A DNA stretch of 64,000 bases from Paenibacillus lemnae (GTDB lineage: Bacteria; Bacillota; Bacilli; Paenibacillales; Paenibacillaceae): NCBI RefSeq assembly GCF_012933385.1, contig NZ_JABBPN010000001.1, forward strand, positions 310,001 to 374,000. Direction: 5' to 3'. A program made the translations under genes and the position numbers. The notes below the pieces were generated by a model, which ran no database searches, was not told the origin of the DNA, and worked only from the letters and a program-made list of their open reading frames with translations. Positions 27,341 through 36,516 of the stretch are shown piece by piece. Each line of letters begins with the position of its first letter. Within the stretch, counting starts at the first letter, position 1.

Positions 27341-27519
27341 TTTTGTACGATTTGTCGTACAAAACATGTCCCCGTTCAGTGTATTTGCCCCACTTTGTAC
27401 GATTTATCGCACAAAGTTAGAGGCTTTTATGGGTAGTTGAAGGGATTTGTACGACGAATCGTACAAAGTGCCTCGAATAATAGATTTAGCATAAGTTTTG
27501 TGTGATAAATCGTACAAAT
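27341..27519. repeat. four TTTGTACGA-N4-TCGTACAAA palindromes
   Basis: Copies at 27341-27364, 27393-27416, 27446-27467 and 27496-27519, 51-53 bases apart centre to centre. Arms are TTTGTACGA / TCGTACAAA with 4-base centres; copies 2 and 4 have one or two changes in one arm. By their centres the first two copies run in one direction and the last two in the other. They lie in the 640-base gap before fumC, where no coding frame is convincing. Confidence 0.85.
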
Positions 27520-27572
27520 TAGCGATGTGGCAGTGCACGCCAGCGTGTCGCGCCTTGCTGTCAGAGCAAAAA

Positions 27573-27597
27573 GGCGGACAACTATCCGCCTTTTTTT
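27573..27597 (+). terminator. terminator hairpin with no obvious gene upstream
   Basis: GGCGGA (27573-27578) and TCCGCC (27585-27590) with T7 following. The last annotated gene on this strand already has its own terminator 480 bases earlier, so this one ends either a non-coding transcript from the gap or a leader of fumC. Confidence 0.75.
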
Positions 27598-27691
27598 CTT
27601 TTGGAAAGAGATTGTGCCATAATAGGAGCATATGGAATTTTAAAGCGTTTTCCAAAATGTCAGGGCGGGCATGCCCAAGGAGGAAGATGAG

Positions 27692-29080
27692 ATGGATTAC
27701 CGGATTGAGAAAGATACATTAGGCGAGATGAAGGTGCCGGCGGACAAGCTGTGGGCGGCACAGACGCAGCGCAGTCTGGAGAATTTCCGGATCGGCACGG
27801 AGACAATGCCGCTGGAAGTGGTGCAGGCCTTTGCCATGCTGAAGAAAAGCGCGGCCTTGGCTAACCGCCAATTGGGCAAGCTGGATGAGCATAAAGCGCA
27901 GGCCATCGCAGATGCAGCGGATGAGGTGCTGGCCGGGAAGTGGGATGAGCATTTCCCGCTGGTCGTCTGGCAGACAGGAAGCGGCACCCAATCCAATATG
28001 AACATGAACGAGGTGCTGGCTGCCCGCGGCAACCAGCTGCTGGCGGAGCGGGGGATTGCTGCATCCATTCATCCGAATGATGATGTCAACAAATCGCAAA
28101 GCTCCAATGACACCTTCCCCACTGCAATGCATATGGCTGCACTGATCGCCCTTGAGGACAGAGTGCTCCCTGCGCTGCAGAAGCTGAAGCATACGCTCAA
28201 AACAAAGAGCGAGGAATACATGGATCTGATCAAAATCGGCCGAACCCACCTGCAGGATGCTACGCCTCTGACGCTGGGCCAAGAAATCAGCGGCTGGCAC
28301 CGCATGCTGGAGAAGTGTGAGCGGATGATCGGTGCCTCGATCGAGCCGATCCGTGAACTGGCGATCGGCGGTACGGCGGTCGGCACCGGCATCAACGCAC
28401 ATCCGGAGTTTGGCGCGATGACCGCTTCGGAGATCAGCGCAGCTACCGGCAAAAGCTTCTCTACCGCGGAGAACAAATTCCACGCACTGACCAGTCATGA
28501 CGAGCTGGTATTCGCCCATGGCGCACTGAAAGCGCTGGCGGCCGATCTGATGAAGATCGCGAACGATGTGCGCTGGCTGGCCAGCGGTCCGCGCTCCGGG
28601 ATCGGCGAGCTGACCATACCGGCAAACGAGCCGGGCAGCTCCATCATGCCGGGCAAGGTGAACCCGACCCAGAGCGAGGCGCTGACCATGGTCGTATGCC
28701 AGGTGATGGGCAATGATGCCGCGGTCGGTTTTGCAGCCAGCCAGGGCAACTTTGAGCTGAATGTGTTCAAGCCGGTCATCATCTACAATTTCCTGCAGTC
28801 CGCGCGTCTGCTTGCGGATGGCATGACTTCCTTCGATGAGAACTGTGCAGTCGGCATTGAGGCCAATCTTGAGGTGCTTCGTGCCAACATGGAGCGGTCC
28901 TTGATGCTGGTGACAGCACTCAATCCGCATATTGGCTATGAGAATGCGGCGGCCATTGCGAAGCAGGCTCACAAGGAAGGCTTGACGCTGAAAGAAGCGG
29001 CTCTCGCCAGCGGCCTGCTGACCGAAGAAGAGTTCGATCAGTATGTCCGGCCGGAAGACATGATTCAGCCTAAAGCGTAG
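27692..29080 (+). CDS. fumC: class II fumarate hydratase
   Basis: Hydrates fumarate to malate in the TCA cycle. The 462-residue protein has all class II marks: [14 protein letters not shown], the [19 protein letters not shown] region, the [10 protein letters not shown] segment and the superfamily signature [11 protein letters not shown] with the catalytic Ser loop. The ATG at 27692 follows AGGAGGAAGATGAG; a frame extending to 27671 starts upstream of that site. It is followed 18 bases later by an unrelated membrane protein gene. Confidence 0.95.
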   Translation: MDYRIEKDTLGEMKVPADKLWAAQTQRSLENFRIGTETMPLEVVQAFAMLKKSAALANRQLGKLDEHKAQAIADAADEVLAGKWDEHFPLVVWQTGSGTQSNMNMNEVLAARGNQLLAERGIAASIHPNDDVNKSQSSNDTFPTAMHMAALIALEDRVLPALQKLKHTLKTKSEEYMDLIKIGRTHLQDATPLTLGQEISGWHRMLEKCERMIGASIEPIRELAIGGTAVGTGINAHPEFGAMTASEISAATGKSFSTAENKFHALTSHDELVFAHGALKALAADLMKIANDVRWLASGPRSGIGELTIPANEPGSSIMPGKVNPTQSEALTMVVCQVMGNDAAVGFAASQGNFELNVFKPVIIYNFLQSARLLADGMTSFDENCAVGIEANLEVLRANMERSLMLVTALNPHIGYENAAAIAKQAHKEGLTLKEAALASGLLTEEEFDQYVRPEDMIQPKA

Positions 29081-29098
29081 CAAGAGGGAGTGAACGCA

Positions 29099-30196
29099 TT
29101 GGATCACAATCACAATCGTGATTTGAGGAAGCATCAGTGGATTGCTATTTTACTGTCGCTTATATCAACCGGCGGAGGAATGTTTTATATTGGAACGCCC
29201 TGGATGATCTTCTGGGCGGTACTCTTTATAGCGGCCCAAGGGTTCGGGGTTATTGCGTTTTTCTATACACTCGGTTTTTTGGGCCTGATCATTCTTCCCC
29301 TGATGCTGGTGGTTCACCTCACCGGCCTCATTGTTACGGCGGTTTATTTCGGAAAGCGGCCGCGGGATGGTTATGCACAGCAGAAGCGGCAGCAGCGGTT
29401 TGACCGCCCGGGGAGGCTTTTGTTCCGTGCCATCCTGGGTGTGGCCCTGTTTGCGGGTACCGTGTATGCCAGCTATACGGTAGGGATGCTGCCTTTTACG
29501 AAGACGAAATCCGAGAGGCAGGCAGTCGCGGATGCGGCTGCCCGGCACCTGCAGCAGAAGTATGGTGAAACGTTTGAGATTACTGAAGTGAGATATAACT
29601 GGGCTAACGGCTCCTATGAACTTCAAGCCCAGCCGCTCGACAAGCCGGAGCTGAACTTTAACATGAACGCGAGAGATGATGATCCGCCGAACTTCGGTAA
29701 TGATTATTACCTGGCTATCTGGTGGTCTGCCCAATTGAAAGAGAAGCTGACACCGTATGCGGAGGCATTTCATCCTGGCAAGGCCTACTTGTATACCGAA
29801 GTCTCTTCTGAAAGAATTGGAGACAAGAATGAGAATGTGCCGCGGTATGACGAATTAGTCCGGAGCGGAGACGACCGGATCGAGAGCCAGCAGGTGGAGA
29901 TAGCCGTTTTTACGGATCTGTCTGAAGACAGTCTGCCAGAGGAGCAGGAACGGATTGTTACCCTTGTGAACCAGTTGAAGGAGAATATGATACCATCGGA
30001 TATCAAATTGAAGATTGAGTATTATCCGTCAGCCATGGACACGGATGAGAACCGGTCGCTTGTGCAGAAGGACTTCGAGGGCTTTCAAAGAGAGTTCTTG
30101 GACCAGCAGTCCCACAAAGTTCAGCTGTATAATCTGAATGATATGGATGCCATAGGACCAGTAAAGATCGAGAAGATTCAACGGAATGTAGAATAG
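29099..30196 (+). CDS. membrane protein of unknown function
   Basis: About 365 residues. The first third is hydrophobic with roughly four helices (QWIAILLSLISTGGGMFYIG, then two long stretches and one after the basic KRQQRFDRPGRL loop). The rest is a soluble domain (about 135-365) starting RQAVADAAARHLQQKYGETF, rich in charged residues and beta-type segments. The TTG at 29099 is preferred because GAGGGAG then lies 8 bases away; a GTG at 29090 overlaps that site. I do not recognise the family with confidence. It may be co-transcribed with fumC, but nothing ties it to the TCA cycle. Confidence 0.7.
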   Translation: MDHNHNRDLRKHQWIAILLSLISTGGGMFYIGTPWMIFWAVLFIAAQGFGVIAFFYTLGFLGLIILPLMLVVHLTGLIVTAVYFGKRPRDGYAQQKRQQRFDRPGRLLFRAILGVALFAGTVYASYTVGMLPFTKTKSERQAVADAAARHLQQKYGETFEITEVRYNWANGSYELQAQPLDKPELNFNMNARDDDPPNFGNDYYLAIWWSAQLKEKLTPYAEAFHPGKAYLYTEVSSERIGDKNENVPRYDELVRSGDDRIESQQVEIAVFTDLSEDSLPEEQERIVTLVNQLKENMIPSDIKLKIEYYPSAMDTDENRSLVQKDFEGFQREFLDQQSHKVQLYNLNDMDAIGPVKIEKIQRNVE

Positions 30197-30202
30197 ATAC
30201 AA

Positions 30203-30249
30203 AAAGATCGAAGACAAAAGCTCATGTGAGCTGTCTGTCTTCGACCTTT
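30203..30249. terminator. bidirectional terminator hairpin
   Basis: Arms 30203-30216 and 30236-30249 pair over 14 positions with one mismatch, with a second small AGCTC/GAGCT hairpin in the loop. It separates two convergent genes. Confidence 0.7.
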
Positions 30250-30268
30250 ATTTTTCAGCAGGTTTACG

Positions 30269-31861
30269 TTAAGCCTCCAGATTGTGCTGCTTCGAGCGTC
30301 GTCCGAGGGACATCTTGTTAACAAAGAACGTAATCAGGAATGAGCACAGCAGGCTCGCAGCCATGCAGAACAGAAAACCTGTTGCATTATTCGAGGAGAT
30401 CGGGCCAAGGAAGGAAGGAACATAGGCCGTTCCCCGGACTCCGAACAAGCCGATGAGCAGTCCGCCCAATCCCGCAGAAGCAATCGCTCCGCCAAAGACC
30501 AGCTTGTTGGAGAACATGAATGGATAAGCGGCTTCTACGAACGTACCAAAACCCATATTAATGGCAAAACCCGGAGCAGCTACAGCTGCTTCTCCTTTGT
30601 CTCTCGGTGCGACCATATTGGCCAAGGTGATTCCGGCAGATACCATAACCAGACCCACCATATCGACGGCACCCAGGAAGCTGTTGCCGGTACGTTCCAT
30701 TTCCAGCAGAACAATCGGCAGAATAGCTGCATGATATACGCCGCCGATAATGGCAGGCCAGATCAGGAGACCGGCGATCAGACCGGCGATGGCAGGGCTC
30801 CAGGATACCAGTGTCTCGATCAGGTAGCGAACTCCCTCGCCTGCGGCCAGCGCGACGGGTGCGATGAGGAAGTACACAAACAACCCGGCAATCAGGCCGG
30901 AGACACCGCCGGCGATAATGTTCACTGTTGTTGCCGGGAAGCGCCATTCCACACATTTGCGGAAAATATAATGCACCAGAATGCCGGCGCCAATGCCTCC
31001 GATCATGCCCCCGATGATCCCGCCCTCCACAGAAAGGACCCCTGCCACAATCCCTGCTACAATCGACACCTCATCCAGCTCGGACACTTGCTTCGCGGCG
31101 ATGACGGCCAGAATGACCGGCAGTGCCTTGATCATGAGATCAAAGACCGCGGAGAGCGATGATAGGCCGGGGATCTTGCTGGCTGCGAGAATTAGAGCCA
31201 TGCCGATAAAGCCGGGCAGAGAAGCCATCATAATCCCGCGGAGATTGATACGTTTCCAAGGGGACACCTGGGAACCCGACTGAGCCGCAGCTGCTGCCGA
31301 GCCTCCGATCACCGGACGGTACGGAATGCGCCAGTGCTTACACAGGGAGGTGACAAAAGCGACGGCGCGTGTCCGGTTCGTCGTCCCTGTTGTTCCGGAT
31401 GCGGAAATCACATGGACTCCCCTGGATTGAATCATGGCCATGGATGTACCGCCGGTGCCTGTGACCGGTATTTTATGAAGGGCTGCCGCTTCAAAGGCCT
31501 GGCGGTTGCTGCCTTTCGGATCTGCACTCATGACGATGATCCCGTCAATCTCCCCGAGCTTGATCTGCTCGGCGATGTCCTGGTCCAGGGTGAGGGCGGC
31601 CTTATTGACTTCTTCCAGCGTTCCTTGTGCAATAATGACAGGTTCGTTTTGAGACATCTTCCAGCTGTATAAAGCAGCCGGCGTGCCGGGTTTAGCACTG
31701 TCCATAGATGTTTCAGCGGCAATAAACTGAAGGGCAGCACAACTCAATCCTGCGCTCTCCATTTGAAGCAATATTTCGTCCAGCAGCTTGCGCGGGTCCC
31801 GGCCTCCGAGATTAAACAGGTTTCCGCCGCTGCTTCCAATGATGGCAATTTGTCGACTCAT
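30269..31861 (-). CDS. PTS fructose-type IIC-like permease with extra N-terminal domain
   Basis: A 530-residue fusion. Residues 1 to about 175 are a soluble alpha/beta domain (QIAIIGSSGGNLFNLGG.., DGIIVMSADPKGSNRQAFE, IPVTGTGGTSMA). Residues about 205-515 form a membrane part resembling the fructose-family PTS EIIC domain, with many Gly-rich helices and the loop GFAINMGFGTFVEAAYPFMFS. No EIIA His or EIIB Cys domain is visible in the protein or its neighbours, so it may not be a working phosphotransferase. The N-terminal domain resembles NAD- or nucleotide-binding folds only loosely. It stands alone between two terminators. Confidence 0.75.
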   Translation of the reverse strand: MSRQIAIIGSSGGNLFNLGGRDPRKLLDEILLQMESAGLSCAALQFIAAETSMDSAKPGTPAALYSWKMSQNEPVIIAQGTLEEVNKAALTLDQDIAEQIKLGEIDGIIVMSADPKGSNRQAFEAAALHKIPVTGTGGTSMAMIQSRGVHVISASGTTGTTNRTRAVAFVTSLCKHWRIPYRPVIGGSAAAAAQSGSQVSPWKRINLRGIMMASLPGFIGMALILAASKIPGLSSLSAVFDLMIKALPVILAVIAAKQVSELDEVSIVAGIVAGVLSVEGGIIGGMIGGIGAGILVHYIFRKCVEWRFPATTVNIIAGGVSGLIAGLFVYFLIAPVALAAGEGVRYLIETLVSWSPAIAGLIAGLLIWPAIIGGVYHAAILPIVLLEMERTGNSFLGAVDMVGLVMVSAGITLANMVAPRDKGEAAVAAPGFAINMGFGTFVEAAYPFMFSNKLVFGGAIASAGLGGLLIGLFGVRGTAYVPSFLGPISSNNATGFLFCMAASLLCSFLITFFVNKMSLGRRSKQHNLEA

Positions 31862-31942
31862 CTGACTTGATCCTCCTAGTGTTTACAATACGCATACCAT
31901 CCTATATTACAGCAGTGAGATAACACATTAAAGTGTTTCTAT

Positions 31943-31974
31943 AAAAAAAAGCGGCATCCATTTAAGGATACCGC
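31943..31974 (-). terminator. terminator after the CorC/HlyC gene
   Basis: GCGGCATCC (31951-31959) pairs with GGATACCGC (31966-31974) with one mismatch; the minus strand continues with eight Ts. Confidence 0.8.
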
Positions 31975-31990
31975 ATACATGCTGCATGGA

Positions 31991-33334
31991 TTAGTCCTGC
32001 TCTTCCGCGGCTGCTGCCGCTTCGGTGTCGGAGACTTCTTCCTCGGACTTTACAATCTCCAACTTCGTATAGCGATGGGTCTTTTTCTCCAGCACCGTGA
32101 AGGTGAGGTTGTTATACGTCCAGCTGTCCCCTTTGATCAGTTCAGAATTGTGGCCGTAGAGCCATCCGCCGATCGTATCCAGTTCTTCCGTGCTGAGATC
32201 GGTAGCGAGGGCATCGTTGATCCGGTTAATGGAAACTTTGCCGTCCACAATCAGGTGGTTGGGTTCGGGCTGAACCAGTTCATGCTCTTCATCATCATCA
32301 AATTCGTCCCGGATTTCGCCGACGATCTCCTCCAAAATATCCTCGATGGTGATCATACCGGAGGTTCCGCCGTACTCATCGATCAAAATAGCCATATGCG
32401 TGCCTTCCTGCTGCATTTTCTTCAGCAGCTTCTTGACCGGAATGGCTTCAGATACAGTCATGGCCGGATGGATCAGCTTCGAGAGATCAATGTTTGCATT
32501 GTCGTCAAATTCCAGGAAGAACTGTTTCGTATTGACCATACCGACCACCTGGTCTTTGTCGCCGCGGACCACCGGGAATCGCGTATATTGTTCCCGCTTG
32601 ATGGTCTGCAGGTTCGCCGCGAGCGGCTTATCCACATACAGACAAATCATGTCGGTCCGGGGAACCATAATTTCTTTAGCAAGCAGTTCGTCAAAAGCGA
32701 AAATCCGGCTCACGTAACCGTACTCGCTCTGATTGATTTTGCCGCTCTCATAGCTTTCGCTCAGAATCATCCGGAGCTCTTCCTCGGAATGGGCTTCTTC
32801 ATGCTCGCTGGCAGGATGAAGACCAAAAATGCGGATCAGGCCATTAGCAGAACCGTTCAGGAGCCAGATAAAAGGATACATGATGCGGTAAAACCAGATA
32901 ATCGGTGTTGCGGTCAGCAGACTGATCTGTTCTGCTTTTTGAATGGCCAGCGTTTTCGGAGCCAGCTCACCAATAACTACATGAATATATGTCATAAAGA
33001 TAAATGCAAACAGGAATGACATCGTACCGGCAAGAGCGGTGGGCAGTCCTAATGCATCGAATATCGGATGGAAGATAGCTTCAAACGTGCTCTCACCCAG
33101 GTAACCGAGTCCGAGAGCTGTAATAGTAATACCCAGCTGACAAGCGGACAGATATCCGTCAAGGTTGGTGATCACCTTTTTGGCGGCCAGGGAATTTTTG
33201 CGTCCTTCAAGCACCAGTTGGTCGATCCGGCTGGTACGGATTTTAACAATAGCAAACTCAGTCATGACGAAAAAGGCTGTAAAAGCAATAAGTAATACCA
33301 CTAAAAATAAATTTAAGCCTATACTGTCGTCCAA
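31991..33334 (-). CDS. CNNM/CorC-HlyC family protein
   Basis: A 447-residue membrane protein of the family once called hemolysin-like, linked to magnesium or cobalt export. Order: N-terminal DUF21 membrane domain (about 1-190; AFFVMTEFAIVKIRTSR), CBS pair (about 210-340; EIMVPRTDMICL and IDEYGGTSGMITIEDILEEIVGEI), C-terminal CorC/HlyC domain (about 355-430) and an acidic tail. A TTG start at 33334 is chosen because AAAGGATG lies 8 bases upstream and homologues begin near this point; an ATG at 33355 would precede the site. Confidence 0.88.
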   Translation of the reverse strand: MDDSIGLNLFLVVLLIAFTAFFVMTEFAIVKIRTSRIDQLVLEGRKNSLAAKKVITNLDGYLSACQLGITITALGLGYLGESTFEAIFHPIFDALGLPTALAGTMSFLFAFIFMTYIHVVIGELAPKTLAIQKAEQISLLTATPIIWFYRIMYPFIWLLNGSANGLIRIFGLHPASEHEEAHSEEELRMILSESYESGKINQSEYGYVSRIFAFDELLAKEIMVPRTDMICLYVDKPLAANLQTIKREQYTRFPVVRGDKDQVVGMVNTKQFFLEFDDNANIDLSKLIHPAMTVSEAIPVKKLLKKMQQEGTHMAILIDEYGGTSGMITIEDILEEIVGEIRDEFDDDEEHELVQPEPNHLIVDGKVSINRINDALATDLSTEELDTIGGWLYGHNSELIKGDSWTYNNLTFTVLEKKTHRYTKLEIVKSEEEVSDTEAAAAAEEQD

Positions 33335-33384
33335 ACAAAACACATCCTTTATCATTTTCTGGTCCGAATCCGCATTTAACTAGG

Positions 33385-33573
33385 TTACTGCAAAGCATAA
33401 GGGAAATATGCATGCAGTCTCACATAATTCGACCTGAATTTCAAAGGCTCCAGCAGCATGTGCTTAAGGAGCAAAAAGAGGCGGGAAGCCTGTTTATGCA
33501 TGTTCTGTCTGTCAGTGGATAAGGTCAGCAGATAATACTGCAGTCCACTTATCCTTCGAATGGGGTCTTCCAA
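33385..33573 (-). CDS. small hypothetical protein, TTG start
   Basis: Encodes 62 residues (MEDPIRRISGLQYYLLTLST..) with a TTG start at 33573 and AGGAG seven bases upstream. The product is basic and mostly helical with no clear membrane segment. It ends 50 bases before the CorC/HlyC start on the same strand, so it could share that promoter. I do not recognise a family. The ribosome site makes it more credible than a chance frame. Confidence 0.5.
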   Translation of the reverse strand: MEDPIRRISGLQYYLLTLSTDRQNMHKQASRLFLLLKHMLLEPLKFRSNYVRLHAYFPYALQ

Positions 33574-33730
33574 GACGTCACTCCTAAGGGATCGTAATAG
33601 TTATATTTAAACGTGAACGTGTGTTTTGACTAAGGTTATATGTAGATTTATATGTTATATGTTACTTATCATAAGAAAAACAAAGGGATTGTGTCAAATG
33701 GATGGCGGCCTGTTCTATGTTAGGAGATTA

Positions 33731-33770
33731 AAAATGGCTCACGAGCAATGTTTGCTCGTGAGCCATTTTT
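33731..33770. terminator. strong bidirectional terminator
   Basis: Perfect 18-bp stem (33731-33748 with 33752-33769), 3-base loop, T-rich on both strands. It lies 18 bases after the LTA synthase stop. Confidence 0.9.
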
Positions 33771-33787
33771 GTTTCTGCAGGATCTGT

Positions 33788-35650
33788 TTATTCCGGACTG
33801 TGCTCAGGAAGTTGGCGGATATAGCTGTCTGAGAGGTGCAGCAGCTGCAAGGCACGGTCGAATTCCTGATAGGAGGCCGAAGTTTCATCCTGGGTCCGTC
33901 CTGGAAGCGGATGAAGGGTTCCGTCCTCATAGCTGTTTCCTGGCATAAACAGTGTCGTGTTATTGATAAAAGAGCCGGAAGGGAGATAGTAACGTTCCGG
34001 CAGCAGGTTGCTATCCTTCTGATTCAGCAAATCCTGTCCGAAATGAAGCTGCTGGTCCAGAGAAAAACCCGTCAGATTCGCGATCGTTGGCAGAATGTCA
34101 ATCTGGCCGCCGATTTGTTCCTCGGTACCCGGCTCTATGCCTTCTCCGTGAATCATCAGCGGAATGTTGATCATGTCGGATGTGACGTACTCCCGCCCAT
34201 AGATTTCCTTCATCAGTTCATGGTCGTCATTGTCCAGTGAGTAAATCGGCAGACCGAGATGATCTCCATACAAGATCACAAGGCTGTTGTCCCAGATACC
34301 GTCTGCCTTGAGCTGATCGATAAACTGGCCCAGCGCGTAATCCGCATAGTTCTGCGAACGAATATAATCACCTACAAAAGTGCCTTCATAGCGCTCCGGC
34401 AGGGTCATTTTATACTTATTCTCCGGAATCGTGAACGGGTGATGCGCAGTCATGGATATCACCTGGGCATAGAACGGCTTATCCGAATCGTTCAACTTCT
34501 TCAGCTCAACCGCCGTCTTGTTATATAGGGTTTCATCCGAAGCGCCGAAGAACACCTGATCTTCTTCTCCGAAAAATGTCTTGTCAAAATACTGGTCAAA
34601 ACCCAGTGCCTTGTACAGCTCTCCGCGGTTCCAGAACTCCACCACATTCGTGTGGAAGGTTGCAGACTGATAGCCTTCCTCTTTCAGCATTTTAGGCAGG
34701 CTAGGGAGCTGTTTATCTGCATAGTGCTGGGTAGCGGCCCCGCGCGGCGGGATGTAAAAGGAGGTATTGACGACGAACTCTGCATCGGAGGTGTTGCCCT
34801 GACCCACATTTTGATAGAAATTAGGGAAATACAGGCTGTCCGCTGCAATCTTGTTCATGGTCGGCGTTACTTCCTGGCCGTCAATCTTCAGATTCATCAG
34901 AAATTCCTGAAACGATTCCATCTGGATAATGATCACATTCTTGCCTTCTGCAATCCCGTGATATTCCGATGCAGCGGCTGGTGTAATCTGCTTCAGTTCA
35001 TTGATGCGGTCCTGGGTAATGGATTTTGCATCGACCAAAACGGTCTCTTCCTGTTTCAGAATCGTATAGATTTCATAATTCAGAATACCCATACCCTGTG
35101 CCTGAACGATCTCATTCATTGCTGACCGGTTCGGAACAATCTGGAAGATGCAGACCATCAGAGAGAAGACGAAGACGATGGACGCTAGAGAACGCTTGGT
35201 CTTGCGAGCGTGCTTCTGCTTCCATGCCTTGACCTTATCATTTCTCCAGAAAAGGAAGAACAAAATTACAATATCTGTGAATATCAGCAGGAAGTATGGA
35301 TCCATGAGAGAAAATACACTGTTGCTGACAGCGGTAACCTGGTTGACCTGCTCCAGCGCATGATAATTGACCATAACCCCGTAGTACTTGTAATACATAA
35401 TCGCAGCGAAAAAGATTGCGGTAAGCAGCAGATTAACGGTCATGTAGGCCATCATTTTGCGTTTGGAAGCAAACGCCTCGATAAGGCTGAAGATAAGCCA
35501 TACAAAGGGGATTTCCGCCAGCAGCGGGCGCCAGGGCATCACGTCGTCGAAGATGACGGCCCAGGCCAGGTAACTTTTAAGCACCATAAGGACGGAAAAA
35601 AATATAAAGGGCTTCGTCAGGGATATGCGAAGCCGGTTTTTTGCAAACAC
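33788..35650 (-). CDS. ltaS: lipoteichoic acid synthase family protein
   Basis: Polymerises glycerol-phosphate from phosphatidylglycerol, or primes that chain, outside the membrane. The 620-residue protein has five N-terminal membrane helices (to about 190) and an extracellular sulfatase-like domain. Visible catalytic parts are IIIQMESFQEF (metal-binding Glu), GQGNTSDAEF with nucleophile Thr287, SMTAHHPF and LYGDHLG. A GTG start at 35650 follows AAAGGATGG by 9 bases; a longer frame to 35776 runs through a poor N-terminus and crosses sequence next to the lrgB terminator. Several LtaS paralogues usually exist, so the exact one is uncertain. Confidence 0.88.
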   Translation of the reverse strand: MFAKNRLRISLTKPFIFFSVLMVLKSYLAWAVIFDDVMPWRPLLAEIPFVWLIFSLIEAFASKRKMMAYMTVNLLLTAIFFAAIMYYKYYGVMVNYHALEQVNQVTAVSNSVFSLMDPYFLLIFTDIVILFFLFWRNDKVKAWKQKHARKTKRSLASIVFVFSLMVCIFQIVPNRSAMNEIVQAQGMGILNYEIYTILKQEETVLVDAKSITQDRINELKQITPAAASEYHGIAEGKNVIIIQMESFQEFLMNLKIDGQEVTPTMNKIAADSLYFPNFYQNVGQGNTSDAEFVVNTSFYIPPRGAATQHYADKQLPSLPKMLKEEGYQSATFHTNVVEFWNRGELYKALGFDQYFDKTFFGEEDQVFFGASDETLYNKTAVELKKLNDSDKPFYAQVISMTAHHPFTIPENKYKMTLPERYEGTFVGDYIRSQNYADYALGQFIDQLKADGIWDNSLVILYGDHLGLPIYSLDNDDHELMKEIYGREYVTSDMINIPLMIHGEGIEPGTEEQIGGQIDILPTIANLTGFSLDQQLHFGQDLLNQKDSNLLPERYYLPSGSFINNTTLFMPGNSYEDGTLHPLPGRTQDETSASYQEFDRALQLLHLSDSYIRQLPEHSPE

Positions 35651-35780
35651 GGGAAACCGCCATCCTTTCGTCCATAAGCAGCAGACCGCGTCCCACGCGT
35701 TCTGTGCTATTTTATTGTCGATTTTTTTGTAAGGGATTAACAAATGTATTATGCATCGTTTTAAGAGTGAAGTCAAAAAT

Positions 35781-35814
35781 CAAAAAGAACCCGCCATTTG
35801 ACCGGTTCTTTTTG
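35781..35814 (-). terminator. terminator after lrgB
   Basis: CAAAAAGAACC (35781-35791) pairs with GGTTCTTTTTG (35804-35814) and is T-rich on the minus strand, 13 bases past the lrgB stop. Confidence 0.75.
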
Positions 35815-35826
35815 AGGCTGCTGCAG

Positions 35827-36516
35827 CTATAGGAGATAGGACATGAGCCATGGCGCAATACCGAGGGTGAGCAGGGCGGCGAGAATCATGGAAATACTGG
35901 AAATGGTGCCTGTAAGGGCGCTGAATTCAAACGCTTTGGACGTTCCTGTACCGTGTGCTCCGGTCCCGAACAGGACCCCGCGGGCAATATCGCCCCTGAT
36001 CCGAAACACCTTGACGATCGAAGGCCCGAGGATGGAGCCTAAAATACCGGTCATGATGACAAATACAGCCGTCATATTCGGCACGCCGCCGATGACCTGG
36101 GAGACATTCATGGCAATCGGTGTCGTGATGGAGCGCGGGACGAGGCTGCTGGTGAGCGAGCTGCTCAGATGCAGCCATTTGGCCAGCAGCGCGGACGACA
36201 AGATAGCGATGGCGGATCCCATCGTTACGCTGACCATGATTTCAGCGGCGTGCTTTTTCAGAGTTTTGAAGTTTTTATACAGAGGTACGGCAAAAGCGAC
36301 CGTCGCCGGCTGCAGCAGCTTGCTGAGCCATTCCGCTCCTTCGTTATAAGCTTCGTACGAGATACCTGTCTGCGTCAGCATCACGACGAGAATGATCGGC
36401 GTGATCAGGAGCGGGGACAGGTAGACGCGGTTTTTACGCAGATACAGCTTTTTGGAAGCCGCATAGACTAACAGGGTCAGAGGCAGGCCGAACAAGGCGA
36501 TCCATGCTGTCATCAT
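35827..36516 (-). CDS. lrgB: LrgB/CidB family membrane protein
   Basis: A 229-residue multi-pass protein with the LrgB pattern: LVPRSITTPIAMNVSQVIGG in the middle and LFGTGAHGTGTSKAFE near the end. The family modulates murein hydrolase activity or exports small overflow metabolites (pyruvate in some Bacillus homologues). The ATG at 36516 overlaps the lrgA stop (ATGA) after GGAGCGG. A longer frame to 36600 lies inside lrgA. Confidence 0.9.
   Translation of the reverse strand: MMTAWIALFGLPLTLLVYAASKKLYLRKNRVYLSPLLITPIILVVMLTQTGISYEAYNEGAEWLSKLLQPATVAFAVPLYKNFKTLKKHAAEIMVSVTMGSAIAILSSALLAKWLHLSSSLTSSLVPRSITTPIAMNVSQVIGGVPNMTAVFVIMTGILGSILGPSIVKVFRIRGDIARGVLFGTGAHGTGTSKAFEFSALTGTISSISMILAALLTLGIAPWLMSYLL

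Noticed and set aside
27341-27519. CRISPR array
   Set aside because: The repeats are palindromes in two directions with gaps near 30 bases but only four imperfect copies, and no cas gene is present.
33626-33832. 68-codon plus-strand frame
   Set aside because: It runs through a perfect bidirectional terminator and has no ribosome site.
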